This document shows, in pieces, positions 1-10,700 of a stretch of 64,000 nucleotides of DNA; the first letter of the stretch is position 1; each line of letters opens with the position of its first letter. Source of the stretch: Halochromatium salexigens. Lineage in GTDB: Bacteria > Pseudomonadota > Gammaproteobacteria > Chromatiales > Chromatiaceae. The stretch spans positions 74,131 to 138,130 of the forward strand of contig NZ_NHSF01000051.1 in assembly GCF_016653295.1 (NCBI RefSeq), written 5' to 3'. The notes beneath the pieces are model-generated. The model saw only the letters and a list, made by a program, of their open reading frames with translations. It was not told the DNA's origin and made no database searches. Made by a program: the position numbers and the translations under genes.

Positions 1-266
1 TCTTCTTGGAGCGCGCGCGCCGCGCGCACGACTAAATCCTGCTCGGGCGGGATCTCGGGCGGCCCACCAAGACGTTCGATGCCCCCATCCGCACGCGGCT
101 CGAAGAACAACCGATCGCACTGGTCGACAAACTGAAAAACGGTCTGTAATCGATGATAGCCATCGGGCCTGCGCCCGAGTACACGCAGCATTAGATTGAG
201 CTTCGCGGGCGCCAGCCAGGCGCCATCCGACGCGGGTTGCGGAATTCCCATCGGCGCCGGCGCCAT
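1..266 (-). CDS. ispE: IspE, 4-diphosphocytidyl-2-C-methyl-D-erythritol kinase (partial, runs off left edge)
   Basis: Phosphorylates the 2-hydroxyl of 4-diphosphocytidyl-2-C-methylerythritol in the cytoplasmic MEP isoprenoid pathway. Only the first 88 codons are present. The N-terminal GHMP-kinase signature [20 protein letters not shown], followed by [13 protein letters not shown], is characteristic of IspE. The ATG at 266-264 shares its A with the TAA stop of the upstream TPR gene (TAATG), so translation is probably coupled; a second ATG lies a few codons in. In many gammaproteobacteria lolB sits between a TPR gene and ispE; here there is no room for it. Confidence 0.88.
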   Translation of the reverse strand, partial: MAPAPMGIPQPASDGAWLAPAKLNLMLRVLGRRPDGYHRLQTVFQFVDQCDRLFFEPRADGGIERLGGPPEIPPEQDLVVRAARALQE

Positions 267-2026
267 TAGTGATCGGTGTGCGAGAAGCGGAAGCGACTCA
301 GCACCCTTAACAGATACTCATGCTCCGGCGCCTCGTCGAGCGCGTGCCCCCACACCTCCCGCGCCTCATCTTTGCGCCCCAGGGACCAGAGTACCTCGCC
401 AAGATGGGCCGCGATCTCGGCATCGAAGCCTTGCTCGAGCGCTTTGCGCAGATAATCCTCGGCGTCTTCCGCCTGGCCCTTGCGGTAGAGCACCCAGCCC
501 ATGCTGTCCAGAATGGCGGGATCATCGGGGCGCAATTGCAGCGCGCGCTCGATGAAGGCCTGGGCGGCATCGAGGCGATCCGTGCGATCTGCCAAAGTGT
601 AGCCGAGGGCATTGAGTGCGTCGACGTGATCGGGGTGATCAACCAGGATGCGCCGCAGATCGCGTTCAAGCATCCCAACCTTGTCCATACCAACGGCCAG
701 CATCGCGCGGGCATAAAGCAGATCCACATGAGCCGGCTGCTCCGCGAGGGCCCTGTCGTAAACATCGAGAGCTTGCTGGTCGAGCCCCTGCGCGCGTAAC
801 AACTCACCCTCAATCAGATAGAAGGTCACGTCTTGGCCGGGAGACTGATCGCGCAGTTGCTGAAGCAGCTCGCGCGCGCGCGCTATCTCGCCTGCTTTCG
901 CATACAGGCTAGCGATCCGCACCTGCGCACTGGTCCGGTTCTGCCCGCGCACCTGCTCATACAGCGCCAATGCCGCGTCGCTGTTGCCCGATTGCTCCTC
1001 GACCTGGCCGAGCAAGAAGGCGACATCATTCGGACGCTCCTCAAGGCGTTGCAGCGCTTCGAGAAAGCGTCGCGCCTTATCGAGGTCGCCAATCTCAAGG
1101 GCTAAAACAGCCGCGGCCATCAAGACATCCGGACGCTCCGGGTCACGCTTGAGCAGCTCATCGAAGACCGCCAATGCCTGCTCTGGCTCCTCGGCATCCA
1201 TGTGCAACTGCGCCTTCATCAGCTTGAGTTCAGGATCGGCAGGCGCCTCGCCGAGGTAGCGATCAAGCATCGCGTGCGCCTGTTCGATCTGCTCGCGCCT
1301 GACCAATAGGCGCACCAGAAACAATTGCGGATCGCTCCAGCCTGGACGCAGCTTTGCAGCGCGCTCAGCAAGCTGTATCGCGACCTCATCCTGATTGGCG
1401 GCGGCAGCCAAGGTCGCGAGCGCAAACTGTGCGTCGGCATCCTCCTGCGCGTCGAGCGCATCGACCAACCTCCGCATCACCCTGAGGCGATCCGCCGGAT
1501 CGGGGAGCCGGCCGAGGATTTGCGCGGCCTGAAGGTAGCCCTGACCCGGAACCCCAGCGAGCTCGATCACCCGCTCCAGCGAGGCCAAGGCCCACTCCTG
1601 ATCACCCGCCTCCAACGCCAGAAAGGCCGCGAGTTGATGGGCCTGGGGAGCATCGGGTTCCAGGTCGGTCCAGAGGTCGAGTGCCTGTCGCGCCGCCGCC
1701 GAGCGTTTGGCGTTTAACGCCGAACGCACGGCGCGCTCGGCTAGGCTCGGCTCACGCGCTAGCTCGGCGGCGCGCAGAAAATGCTCGAAGGCCGCGTCGT
1801 AATCGCCGCGCTGAAGCGCGACCTCCGCCACCAGCGCGGCATAGATGAGTTCGGGACTCAGCGTAGTCGGTGATTGCGCAACGGCGGGCGCGGGTGCGGA
1901 TGAGCCAGGCGCCGCAGTCGACTCGGTTGGAGTCGCATGGGATGGCGGCTGATCAGCATTGCTCGCGAAGGCGATCAACACGAGCATCGGGACTAAAAGA
2001 AATGGGGCGAGAGTTCGGTTGCGCAT
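266..2026 (-). CDS. Exported tetratricopeptide-repeat protein
   Basis: This 586-residue protein begins with a signal peptide ([24 protein letters not shown], cleavage near residue 24), then a Pro/Ser/Ala-rich linker to about residue 55, then TPR helices to the C-terminus. The repeats are easy to see, for example near residues 215-350 and 405-560 ([40 protein letters not shown]). Such proteins scaffold periplasmic or outer-membrane complexes; no enzymatic domain is visible. It is divergent from hemA across 174 bp and runs directly into ispE. Genes of this kind flank lolB/ispE opposite hemA in related genomes, so a link to envelope assembly is plausible but inferred. Confidence 0.85.
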   Translation of the reverse strand: MRNRTLAPFLLVPMLVLIAFASNADQPPSHATPTESTAAPGSSAPAPAVAQSPTTLSPELIYAALVAEVALQRGDYDAAFEHFLRAAELAREPSLAERAVRSALNAKRSAAARQALDLWTDLEPDAPQAHQLAAFLALEAGDQEWALASLERVIELAGVPGQGYLQAAQILGRLPDPADRLRVMRRLVDALDAQEDADAQFALATLAAAANQDEVAIQLAERAAKLRPGWSDPQLFLVRLLVRREQIEQAHAMLDRYLGEAPADPELKLMKAQLHMDAEEPEQALAVFDELLKRDPERPDVLMAAAVLALEIGDLDKARRFLEALQRLEERPNDVAFLLGQVEEQSGNSDAALALYEQVRGQNRTSAQVRIASLYAKAGEIARARELLQQLRDQSPGQDVTFYLIEGELLRAQGLDQQALDVYDRALAEQPAHVDLLYARAMLAVGMDKVGMLERDLRRILVDHPDHVDALNALGYTLADRTDRLDAAQAFIERALQLRPDDPAILDSMGWVLYRKGQAEDAEDYLRKALEQGFDAEIAAHLGEVLWSLGRKDEAREVWGHALDEAPEHEYLLRVLSRFRFSHTDH

Positions 2027-2200
2027 AGATCAAGGGGCAGGCAGATGGTTGACCGCGATCAGCCGGTTAAGTGCTTCGATCGCAGTATACTCATGCAGTT
2101 CCTATCGCGGAAAGCAACCACTCGCGGCCCCGAAGCACCGTCCTTGCCGTTGTGCGGGCCGGAGAGCATCGCAGACAACCGGCTAGCCCTTCATTCCGCC

Positions 2201-3475
2201 ATGCCACTGATCGTACTCGGACTCAACCACAAGACAGCCCCTGTCGACATCCGTGAACGTTTGACCTTCGGGCCGGACGTCATTGTCGCCGCACTGCGGA
2301 CGCTGCTCGAACAAAGCCCAGCAGACGAGGCGATCATCGTCTCGACCTGCAATCGCACCGAGATCTATTGCGCCTCGGAGAGCCGCGATATCGAGGTGCC
2401 GGTGCGCGACTGGCTCGGCCAATTCCATGGCATCGAGCCGCAGCTGTTCGCCCAGCATCTCTATATGCATAAGGATCGTGACGCCGTGACTCATCTCTTC
2501 AAGGTCGCCTGCGGGCTGGATTCGATGGTCCTCGGCGAGCCGCAGATTCTTGGGCAGGTCAAGGCCGCTTTCAAGACCGCCTGCGAGGGTGGCAGCAGCG
2601 GCCGGCTCCTGGGACGGCTATTCCAATGCACTTTCGCAGTCGCGAAGCAGGTGCGCACCGACACCGCCATCGGCAGCAGTCCAGTCTCGGTGGCCTTTGC
2701 CGCGGTCAGCCTGGCACGCCAGATCTTTAGCGATCTCTCCAAGCAGACCGCCCTGCTGGTCGGTGCCGGCGAGACGGTCGAACTCGCCGCCCGGCATCTG
2801 CATCAACACGGCATCGGGCGCATCATCGTCGCCAACCGCACCGTCGATCGTGCACACCGGCTAGCGGTCCAATTCGACGGCTACGCCATCGCCCTGACCG
2901 AGCTGGCGAGCCATCTGCCCGAGGCCGACATCGTCGTCTCCTCGACCGCTAGCCCGCTGCCGGTGCTCGGCAAGGGCACAGTGGAGCGCGCGCTCAAGCA
3001 GCGTCGGCATCGGCCCATGTTCATGGTTGACATCGCGGTACCGCGCGATATCGAACCCGAGGTCGGGCAGCTGCGCGATGTCTATCTCTACACCGTCGAC
3101 GATCTGCAAGGCGTGGTCGACGAGGGCATGCGCTCGCGCAACCATGCCGCCGAGCAGGCTGTCGAGATCATCGACCTGCATACCACCGAGTTCATGGCTT
3201 GGGTGCGCTCGCTGGATGCCGTCTCCCTGATCCAGGATTACCGTGCCCGCGCCGAATGCGTGCGCGACGAGGCCGTCTCGCGCGCCGCGCGACAACTCGC
3301 CGCCGGCAAGCCCGCCAACGAGGTGATGCACCATCTGGCCCACGTACTAACCAATAAGCTCCTGCATGAGCCCAGCGTGCGGTTACGACAGGCCGGTCGC
3401 GAGGGGCAATCGGAGCTGCTTGACGCCGCCAATGAGCTGTTCCAGCTCTCCCAGGGTCAAGACACCGGCAACTGA
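2201..3475 (+). CDS. hemA: Glutamyl-tRNA reductase
   Basis: Reduces glutamyl-tRNA(Glu) to glutamate-1-semialdehyde with NADPH, the first committed step of C5 tetrapyrrole synthesis (heme, cobalamin, bacteriochlorophyll). The 424-residue product starts at 2201 ([20 protein letters not shown]), the family N-terminus; the frame stays open upstream to 2045, but that extension is not conserved-looking. The catalytic cysteine is C50 in STCNRTEIY, followed by a [10 protein letters not shown] segment, an NADP-binding domain ([16 protein letters not shown]) and a C-terminal dimerisation helix. The stop overlaps the prfA start (TGATG), so hemA-prfA-prmC form an operon. Confidence 0.97.
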   Translation: MPLIVLGLNHKTAPVDIRERLTFGPDVIVAALRTLLEQSPADEAIIVSTCNRTEIYCASESRDIEVPVRDWLGQFHGIEPQLFAQHLYMHKDRDAVTHLFKVACGLDSMVLGEPQILGQVKAAFKTACEGGSSGRLLGRLFQCTFAVAKQVRTDTAIGSSPVSVAFAAVSLARQIFSDLSKQTALLVGAGETVELAARHLHQHGIGRIIVANRTVDRAHRLAVQFDGYAIALTELASHLPEADIVVSSTASPLPVLGKGTVERALKQRRHRPMFMVDIAVPRDIEPEVGQLRDVYLYTVDDLQGVVDEGMRSRNHAAEQAVEIIDLHTTEFMAWVRSLDAVSLIQDYRARAECVRDEAVSRAARQLAAGKPANEVMHHLAHVLTNKLLHEPSVRLRQAGREGQSELLDAANELFQLSQGQDTGN

Positions 3476-4554
3476 TGAACCCATCCATTCGGGGCAAGCT
3501 CGATCGGCTCGCCGAGCGCTTTGCCGAGATCACCGCCCTGCTAGCCGAGCCCGAGGTGCAGTCGGATCAAAACCAGTTCCGCGACCTCGGGCGCGAATAC
3601 GCGCAGCTCGAGCCGCTGATCGATTGCTGGCAGCGCTATCTGGATCTCGAGGCCGAGAGCGCCTCGGCCCGCGCGATGCTCGCCGACAAGGAGATGGCCG
3701 CGCTCGCGCGCGAGGAACTCGACGCCGCCGAGCAGCAACGCGAACAGCTCGAGCCCGAACTCAACCGACTGCTGATCCCGCCGGACCCCAATGATCATCG
3801 CAATATCTACCTCGAAGTCCGGGCCGGCACCGGGGGCGCCGAGGCGGCCCTCTTCGCCGGCGATCTGCTGCGCATGTATCTGCGCTATGGGGAGCTACAA
3901 GGCTGGCGCCACGAGATCATCAACGCCAGCGACGGCGAGATGGGCGGCTATAAAGAGGTGGCGGTCCGCATCAGCGGCAGTAGCGTCTATTCTCGGCTCA
4001 AATTCGAGTCCGGCGCCCACCGCGTGCAGCGCGTCCCTGAGACCGAATCCCAGGGACGCATCCATACCTCGGCCTGTACCGTCGCGATCCTGCCCGAGGT
4101 CGATGCAGTCGACGAGATCAGCGTCGACCCCAATGATCTGCGGGTCGACACCTATCGCGCCTCCGGCGCCGGTGGTCAGCACGTCAACAAGACCGATTCC
4201 GCGGTCCGCCTGACCCATCTGCCAAGCGGCATCGTCGTTGAATGCCAGGACGAGCGCTCGCAGCACAAGAACCGCGCCAAAGCGATCGCGCTGCTGCAGG
4301 CCAAGCTACTCTCGGCCGCGCAGGACGAACAGACCGCCGAGCAGAGCGCCTCGCGCCGGCTGCAGGTCGGCAGCGGTGATCGCTCCGAGCGAATCCGCAC
4401 CTACAACTTTCCGCAGAACCGCCTCACCGACCACCGCATCAACCTGACCCTCTACAAGCTCGATGAGGTGATGATGGGCCATCTCGATCAGGTCGTCGAG
4501 CCGCTACGGCAGGAACATCAGGCCGACCTGCTCGCCGAACTGACGACCGCCTGA
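3475..4554 (+). CDS. prfA: Peptide chain release factor 1
   Basis: Recognises UAA and UAG in the ribosomal A site and triggers peptidyl-tRNA hydrolysis. The 359-residue length is standard. The GGQ hydrolysis motif is at residues 233-235 ([19 protein letters not shown]), and the charged linker domain and C-terminal segment [18 protein letters not shown] are present. The ATG overlaps the hemA stop, and prmC, whose product methylates this GGQ glutamine, follows 17 bp downstream, giving the classic hemA-prfA-prmC order. Confidence 0.97.
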   Translation: MNPSIRGKLDRLAERFAEITALLAEPEVQSDQNQFRDLGREYAQLEPLIDCWQRYLDLEAESASARAMLADKEMAALAREELDAAEQQREQLEPELNRLLIPPDPNDHRNIYLEVRAGTGGAEAALFAGDLLRMYLRYGELQGWRHEIINASDGEMGGYKEVAVRISGSSVYSRLKFESGAHRVQRVPETESQGRIHTSACTVAILPEVDAVDEISVDPNDLRVDTYRASGAGGQHVNKTDSAVRLTHLPSGIVVECQDERSQHKNRAKAIALLQAKLLSAAQDEQTAEQSASRRLQVGSGDRSERIRTYNFPQNRLTDHRINLTLYKLDEVMMGHLDQVVEPLRQEHQADLLAELTTA

Positions 4555-4571
4555 GCGGCGCATCCGCCCCC

Positions 4572-5480
4572 GTGAGCGCCGCAGCGGACGACGGTATTGG
4601 CGAACTGCGGCGCGCGGCCAGCCAGCGCCTGGCGGCAGCCGGCTATGCCAGCGCCGCACTCGAGGCCGACCTGTTGTTGAGTCTCGCCACGGGACTCGAG
4701 CGCGGGCAGCTCTTCGCTTGGCCCGAACGAGCGGTCGACGCTGCCCAGCGGCAGCGGTTCGAACAACTGCTGACACGGCGCGTCGCCGGCGAGCCAATCG
4801 CCTACCTGCTGCAACAGCGCGCGTTCTGGAGTCTCGAGCTTCGTGTCAGCCGCGCCACTCTGATCCCGCGGCCGGAGACCGAGACCCTGGTGGAGCTGGC
4901 CCTGCGAGCCCTGCCGGCGGACCAAGCACTGCGCGTCGCCGACCTCGGCACCGGCAGCGGTGCCATCGCCGCCGCGCTCGCGCATGAGCGCCCCCGTTGG
5001 TCTCTGATCGGCCTCGAGCGCGACCCCGATGCACTCGCCATCGCGGCCCTGAACGCGGCGCGGCTTCAGCTCGACAACCTCAGTCTGATGCGCGGCCACT
5101 GGTCGAGCGCACTGGGCCGCGCCTCCTTGGATGCGCTCATCGCCAATCCACCCTATGTGCGTGCCGATGATCCGCATCTCGGCCAGGGCGATCTGCGCTT
5201 CGAGCCCCGGGCCGCGCTCGTCGCCGGGGCCGATGGTCTGCTCGCCATTCGCGCGCTCATCGCCGATGCGCCCCGCTGCCTGAAACCCGGCGGACTGCTC
5301 GCGATCGAGCACGGCTGGGATCAGGGCGCGGACGTGCGCGCGCTCATGCAGCAGCAGGGGCTTGAGGCGATTGAAACCTGGCGCGACCTTGCCGGTCAGG
5401 AACGGGTGACACAGGCGATCCTCAGCCCTCGCCTGAACGCGCGCCCGCACGAAAACCTTGATCAGCGTCCGCTCGATTGA
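4572..5480 (+). CDS. prmC: Release factor glutamine methyltransferase PrmC
   Basis: N5-methylates the GGQ glutamine of release factors with SAM. The 302-residue protein has an N-terminal helical domain (to about residue 90), SAM motif I near residue 125 (VADLGTGSGAIAAAL) and the substrate-glutamine loop NPPY at residues 192-195 (IANPPYVRADDPHL). The start is a GTG at 4572; no better ATG lies near. It is third in the hemA-prfA-prmC operon. Its 3' end overlaps upstream sequence in frame with the next gene, but that gene's likely start (5494) is after the prmC stop. Confidence 0.95.
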   Translation: MSAAADDGIGELRRAASQRLAAAGYASAALEADLLLSLATGLERGQLFAWPERAVDAAQRQRFEQLLTRRVAGEPIAYLLQQRAFWSLELRVSRATLIPRPETETLVELALRALPADQALRVADLGTGSGAIAAALAHERPRWSLIGLERDPDALAIAALNAARLQLDNLSLMRGHWSSALGRASLDALIANPPYVRADDPHLGQGDLRFEPRAALVAGADGLLAIRALIADAPRCLKPGGLLAIEHGWDQGADVRALMQQQGLEAIETWRDLAGQERVTQAILSPRLNARPHENLDQRPLD

Positions 5481-5493
5481 GCATACTTCGCCT

Positions 5494-5904
5494 ATGGAAA
5501 AGCCCGACCCAGACCGCATCAAACATCGTCAGATCCATTTTCGGGATCTGCATCCAGAGCGTAACGACGCGCGCACTGCGGCAGTCTTCCTGGCCGAGGT
5601 CGACGGTGTCATCCAAGCCGAGCCCCTGTCGCCAATCCTGCTTGATCTGACCTACGACCTACGCAAGACCTGCCTTGAGGAACTCGAAACCGCCCTGGGC
5701 GAACTCGGGCTGCACCTCGACGGCGCCCTGCTCTTCAAACTCAAACGCTCACTCTATTACTACACCGAAGAGACCTATCGCGAGAACCACGGCTGGGCAC
5801 GCAGCGATAGCAATTCCACTAAGTTGGTGTTCGCAAAACGCTGGGAGAACCTCGAGCACGGCTGTCGCGATCCCCGTCCCGAGCATTGGCGCCGATATCT
5901 CTGA
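5494..5904 (+). CDS. Conserved hypothetical protein, 136 residues
   Basis: I do not recognise the family. The product starts MEKPDPDRIKHRQIHFRDLH; an in-frame ATG at 5458 would add 12 residues but lies inside prmC. It is a small soluble protein with a helical middle (LDLTYDLRKTCLEELETALG) and an aromatic-rich stretch (KRSLYYYTEETYRENHGWAR) near residues 82-103; no signal peptide, membrane span or metal motif is visible. It lies 13 bp after prmC in the same direction, so it may be cotranscribed. The stop codon falls in a small perfect inverted repeat (ATCTCT-GAT-AGAGAT, 5897-5911). Confidence 0.7.
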   Translation: MEKPDPDRIKHRQIHFRDLHPERNDARTAAVFLAEVDGVIQAEPLSPILLDLTYDLRKTCLEELETALGELGLHLDGALLFKLKRSLYYYTEETYRENHGWARSDSNSTKLVFAKRWENLEHGCRDPRPEHWRRYL

Positions 5905-5932
5905 TAGAGATGACAGTCTTCGATCCGTCTTA

Positions 5933-5959
5933 TATGATCCAGGGATTCCCTGGATCATA
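5933..5959. repeat. Perfect 27-bp palindrome (13-1-13)
   Basis: Arms TATGATCCAGGGA and TCCCTGGATCATA flank a single T. It occupies almost the whole 66-bp gap between two small genes and ends 11 bp before the next ATG. There is no following T-run, so it does not look like an intrinsic terminator. It could be an operator for a dimeric regulator or a stem-loop in the mRNA leader that would mask the ribosome-binding region of the downstream gene. Confidence 0.9.
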
Positions 5960-5970
5960 CCGAGTCATCG

Positions 5971-6507
5971 ATGCGCTTTGACGTCAGCGACCACGAGATC
6001 AAGAAAGCCAAGATCCCGCACGAACTCTTTCTCACCAACCTGATCGGCAATCATATCCTAATGGCCGTCGCCGCCGGAGGGATCGCGGGGAGTTTTCCCT
6101 GGGTGATGGCGGTGATTCCGGCCGTCTCGCTCTCGCTGCTCGGCTTTACGCTCTGGCGCGCGCGCCGCTCGATCGGCCGCGATCCCTGGTACGTGATGTG
6201 TCATTGGCAGGTCTGCGCGCGGCGCAGCCGCCTGTTCATCGGCATGCTGGTGTTATCGGGCCTGGTCATCACGCTCGGCTGGCTCGGCCATACCTATGGC
6301 GGGCTGATGAAGGAGGCCGCCATCGCGCTGGTCGTCGGCACCGGCATCCTGCCGATCATGGTCACCGTGCTGGTGCTGATCATCATCGAATCCGACGCCC
6401 TCTATCATGCCCATCAGGCCAAGCTGCCGGCTTGGGTAGTTGAGCGGTTTCCGAATCCTGAAGCCAAGCCCATCGAAGAGGAACCCACTCCCAATGCTGT
6501 CGCCTGA
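5971..6507 (+). CDS. Hypothetical membrane protein, 178 residues
   Basis: I do not recognise the family. The protein has about four hydrophobic spans: around residues 25-60 (two, ILMAVAAGGIAGSFPWVMAV and IPAVSLSLLGFTLW), 90-110 (LFIGMLVLSGLVITLGWLGH) and 115-138 (AIALVVGTGILPIMVTVLVL), with a short charged N-terminus and a polar C-terminal tail rich in Glu and Pro. A basic loop (RARRSIGRDPWYVMCHWQVC) lies between spans two and three. The ATG follows directly after a 27-bp palindrome. Membrane location is clear; function is unknown. Confidence 0.75.
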   Translation: MRFDVSDHEIKKAKIPHELFLTNLIGNHILMAVAAGGIAGSFPWVMAVIPAVSLSLLGFTLWRARRSIGRDPWYVMCHWQVCARRSRLFIGMLVLSGLVITLGWLGHTYGGLMKEAAIALVVGTGILPIMVTVLVLIIIESDALYHAHQAKLPAWVVERFPNPEAKPIEEEPTPNAVA

Positions 6508-6678
6508 GAAGCACCTGACATCCGGCTCGCGCGGCGGTCCAGTTCCGTGCCTGAATGGCTTCTGCAACGGCCACTGCTGCCTGTCTAGATAGCGTCCGAG
6601 GACAGGGATTGCGCGGTCATCGGATTCCTCCCAAGGTCTTCATCGGGGTCAGAGATGGGCAGCCAGTGCGGCGCTGGA

Positions 6679-7623
6679 TCAGGGCGCGAGCAGATAGTCG
6701 AAGACCAGACCGAGGAACACCGCCATGCCGAAGTAGTTGTTGTTGAGAAAGGCCTCGAAACAACGCGCCGGCGCGCGCGCCCGAATCAACCATTGCTGGT
6801 AACCGAACAGTGCCCCAGCGACGGCGAGTCCGACGAAATAGGCCGCGCCCAGCCCCGCTTGGACGCCGACCCAGATCAGGATCAGCAGCATCAGCACCTG
6901 CAGCAGCGCGACGATGAGCCGATCCCAGCGGCCGAACAGGATCGCGGTCGATTTGATGCCGATCTTCAGATCATCCTCGCGATCGACCATCGCGTATTCG
7001 GTGTCATAGATCAGCGCCCAGATCACCGTGGCCACGAACAACACCCAGGCATAGAGCGGGACCGTCTCCTGAATCGCGGTGAAGGCCATCGGCACCGCCC
7101 AGCCGAAGGCCGCGCCCAGGAACAGTTGCGGCACATGGGTGAAGCGCTTCATGAACGGATAGATCATCGCCAGCGTCACCGCCACCACCGACATGGCGAT
7201 GGTCTGCCAATTCAACAGCAGCACCAGCGCGAAGGCGGCGAGACTCAGGAGCACGAACACCGCCACCGCCTCGATCGGGCTGATCAGGCCCTGTGCCAAC
7301 GGCCGCGTGTTGGTGCGCGCGACATGGCCATCCAGCTTACGGTCGGCATAGTCGTTGATCGCGCAGCCGGCCGAGCGCATCAGCACCACGCCAGCGACGA
7401 AGATCAGCGCCACCGGCCAGGGCGGCTGGCCCTCACCGGCGAGCCAGAGCGCCCAGAGCGCCGGCCACATCAACAGGAAGATACCGATCGGCTTATTGAG
7501 CCGAATCAACCGATAGTAGGCATCGAGCCGAACCCGCCAGCCGAGCTGTGACGTAAGAGGGCGGTGATCGTGAAGCTTGGTCTCGCGAACACTCATTGCA
7601 ATTTTTTTCACTCCGAATTTCAT
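6679..7623 (-). CDS. ubiA: 4-hydroxybenzoate polyprenyltransferase
   Basis: Prenylates 4-hydroxybenzoate with an octaprenyl-type chain in the inner membrane, an early step of ubiquinone synthesis. The 314-residue product has multiple membrane spans and both Asp-rich prenyl diphosphate/Mg motifs: NDYADRKLDG at residues 90-99 and YDTEYAMVDREDD near residue 205. Two starts are possible: 7623 (MKFGVKKIAM) or 7596 (MSVRETKLHDH); a GGAGTG lies 13 bases before the second, and the second gives a more typical length. It is divergent from the defence island (125-bp gap) and marks its left border. Confidence 0.94.
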   Translation of the reverse strand: MKFGVKKIAMSVRETKLHDHRPLTSQLGWRVRLDAYYRLIRLNKPIGIFLLMWPALWALWLAGEGQPPWPVALIFVAGVVLMRSAGCAINDYADRKLDGHVARTNTRPLAQGLISPIEAVAVFVLLSLAAFALVLLLNWQTIAMSVVAVTLAMIYPFMKRFTHVPQLFLGAAFGWAVPMAFTAIQETVPLYAWVLFVATVIWALIYDTEYAMVDREDDLKIGIKSTAILFGRWDRLIVALLQVLMLLILIWVGVQAGLGAAYFVGLAVAGALFGYQQWLIRARAPARCFEAFLNNNYFGMAVFLGLVFDYLLAP

Positions 7624-7748
7624 CCCTGAGCCTGTTTGGGCGCCGATTGTATCCTGTTATCGCTCATCGAGGGTCATGGAACACTAGCGGTCGCTGTACA
7701 ATCCGCCAAGGCCGTGAAAGAGTACGTTCACAACCGCAGGGAGCTGAC

Positions 7749-10700
7749 ATGCAAGACGTCCTATCGAGCTGCCAACCGCGCCCCGAAATCCTCGCCGGCA
7801 CCTTCAACCCCGAGATCTTCACCGCCCGCCTGAGCCGTGTGCTCACCGACTACGCCAAGGGGCAGGCGCGCGAGGGAGCAAGCGCCCTGTACTCCGATCC
7901 GGTCGCCTTCTTCCGCGATGCGACCTACCCCACGCAAGGGCTGATCAGCATCCTCGATAATGTCCTGGCGCGACTCAATCAGGGCGATCTGTCCCGTCCG
8001 GCGATCCAGCGCATCGACAACGCCTTCGGCGGCGGCAAGACCCACACCCTGATCGCGCTCACCCATGCCGCCAAGCAGGGCCAAGCCCTCACCGAGCCTC
8101 TTGCAGGCATCGTGCCGGCCGAACGCCTCGCGCCGCCGGGTGCGATTCGCGTCGTCGGCGTGATCGGGGACACGGTCGATACCCTGCGCGAAGGCGTCGA
8201 CGGTGGACAGCCCAAGCCGAATACGCTCTGGTGGCTGATCGCCCAAGACATCCTCACCCCCGAACAGCAAGTGCCGATCCAGGCCCGCCTCGATGACGCC
8301 TCGGCCCCCGGCTCGGAAGCCTTCTTCGACGCCCTGCTCGGTGAGCGGCCGACCCTCATCCTGATCGACGAGATCGCGCAGTATCTCTCGCGCATGGAGG
8401 CGGCCTTCCCAGGACTCGGTGCCCAGCAGGCGGCGGCGTTCCTGATGTCGCTGTCGACCTACACCGAGTCGCGCCCGAACATCGCGGTCGTCATCAGCCT
8501 GGCCTCGGTCAGCAACGCCTTTGGCGACTTCAACAAGCTCATCCGCCAGCTCAAGAGCACCCACGGCATGAGCCAGAGTCAAGCCGAGGCGATCGTCTCG
8601 GATGCGCAAAAGGAGATGCGCGATGTCGTCAATCGCGCCGCCGGTGCGACGACCCCGGTGCAGGAGGGCGATCTCTCGCGCATCATGGCCAAACGTCTGT
8701 TTACCCGCGTCGACCAGGACGCGGCTGTGCAGATCGCCGATGCCTTCACCGCGACCTATCGCCAGGCCGGCACCGACCTGCCCGCCGAAGCCAGCAATCC
8801 GCGCCGCCATGACGAACTCATCGCCCATTACCCCTTCCATCCCAAGCTGATCGAATTCCTCTCCCAAGAACTCGCACAGGTCGAGACCTTCCAGAGCACG
8901 CGCGGGCTGCTGCGCACTCTGGCGCGTGCGGTGCGGCGCATCTGGGAGGCCAAGCTGGCGATCCCGTTGATCCAGACCGGGCACCTCGATCTCGCCGACA
9001 GCACCATCCGCGGCGAGCTGCTGGGCAAGACCGGCAACACCGACCTGCAAGCCGTGCTCGACGCCGACATCAGCAAGGTCGCCGGCACCGCCGCGACCGG
9101 CCTCAGCGTCGCCGGCGAGCTGGATCACGGCAACCCGCATCCAGACGGCTACCCGGTGCATGAATGGTCCTGGCGGGTGGTATTCCTGCACAGCCTGGTC
9201 GGCCGCGGCGGCGGTCTGCAGGATGAGAAATTTGGCATCGATCTGGCCTCAGCGGTGTACGAAATGGCCTCGCCGGCCATCAAACCGGCGACCGTCCATT
9301 CCGCCCTCGCGCAGATCGAATCCGAAGCGAACTACCTGCGCAACCGCAACGGGCGCCTGTACGCCGACACCGTGCCGACGCTGAACAATATCCTGCGCCG
9401 CATCGAGGGCAATGTGTCCGATGACGAAGCGCTGGATCGGGTCGAGCAAGTCGTGCGGACGCTGGTCGATCGGTCTGCGGTCTTCGACGTTCACGCCAAC
9501 ATCAGCGACGGTGAAGCGATCCCGGATAAATCGCCCAAACCACAGCTTGGCATCATCCGCTTCGAGACCGCCGAACTCGACCCGGTGCGCTTCATCGAAC
9601 AGCGCGGGAGCGCGATCCGTGAGTATCAGAACCAGGTCTTTTTGCTCGCACCCAGCGTCGTCTACATCAAAGAGTCGGTCTGGAACGAGACCCGCACCCA
9701 GCAGGAGCGCCGCACACGCCAACACATCCTGGCCCTGGCGCACAAGGCCATCGCCGTCGAGCGCCTCAAGGCCAATCCCGAGAACTGGGGCGTGAGCCAC
9801 GACCAACTGCAAAAGACCGAATTCAAGGAGCGCGCGGCCAAGAGTCCGGCCGAGCTGCGCACCGCGATCGAAACGTCCTACCGTTACCTGCTGTTTCCCA
9901 GTCGTGACCAAGGACGGGTGGCCACGCGCGACCTGGGCAAAGGCGGCGCTGGACCGACCGCTGGCGGCTCCGGTGGGCTGCACCTGGAAGATGCCATCCT
10001 CAGGCAGTTGGCCGACGAGGGCGAGTTGATCACCGAAGCGCGCGCACCGACCGCCGAGACCCAGACCCTGCTCGGCAAACTGTTCTTCGATCAGTACCCG
10101 CAGGTCAGCGTGAGCACGCTGGTCATGCATTTCGCCACCCGACGCCACTGGCCGATCCTGCAGCGTCCGGACCTGCTGGCCCCGATCCTGGTCGAGGGCA
10201 GCAAGCGCGGCGCCTGGTGCCTGGGCGAGATGCCGGACCCCAAGGCGCATAAGCCCACAGCCCTCTACCACAAGGAGAACCCACCACCGCTCACCGTCGA
10301 GCCATTGGCCGAGCCTGGCGGCTGGATCCTCTGCACCAAGGAGCACGCCAAGCAACTGGGCTGGCTGGAAGACATCGAGCGCCGACCCGATACCGTCGCG
10401 GATTGGCTGGAGCAGACCATCGAGAGCCGCACGACACTCGACCTGGAGGCGTTGACCGCAAGCGTCGAGCAGGAGCACGACAAGGTCGATCCCAACGTGC
10501 TGAGCCAGCAACTGACCAACCTCCTCGCGCAGCGCAAACTGGTGGTCTTTCCCGCCGAGTCCTTCGATGCCGCCGGCACCCCCGACCCAGACCAGGCCCG
10601 GACCGGTGACAGCCTGCCGCTGGATGCGCTGAAGACCGGCATCGTCATGCCCTACCATGAGGCCCAGGCGCGCGGCTGGATCAGTCCACCTAAGGTCCAG

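Noticed and set aside
2049..2091. hemA promoter with TATACT as -10
   Set aside because: TATACT at 2086-2091 is attractive, but no acceptable -35 lies 16-18 bp upstream.
6655..7551. A 298-codon plus-strand open frame
   Set aside because: Antisense of ubiA; the product is His/Gln/Arg-rich low complexity, while ubiA has both Asp-rich motifs.
7715..7732. GTGAA-N8-TTCAC as operator for the defence island
   Set aside because: Only five-base arms; such repeats are common by chance.
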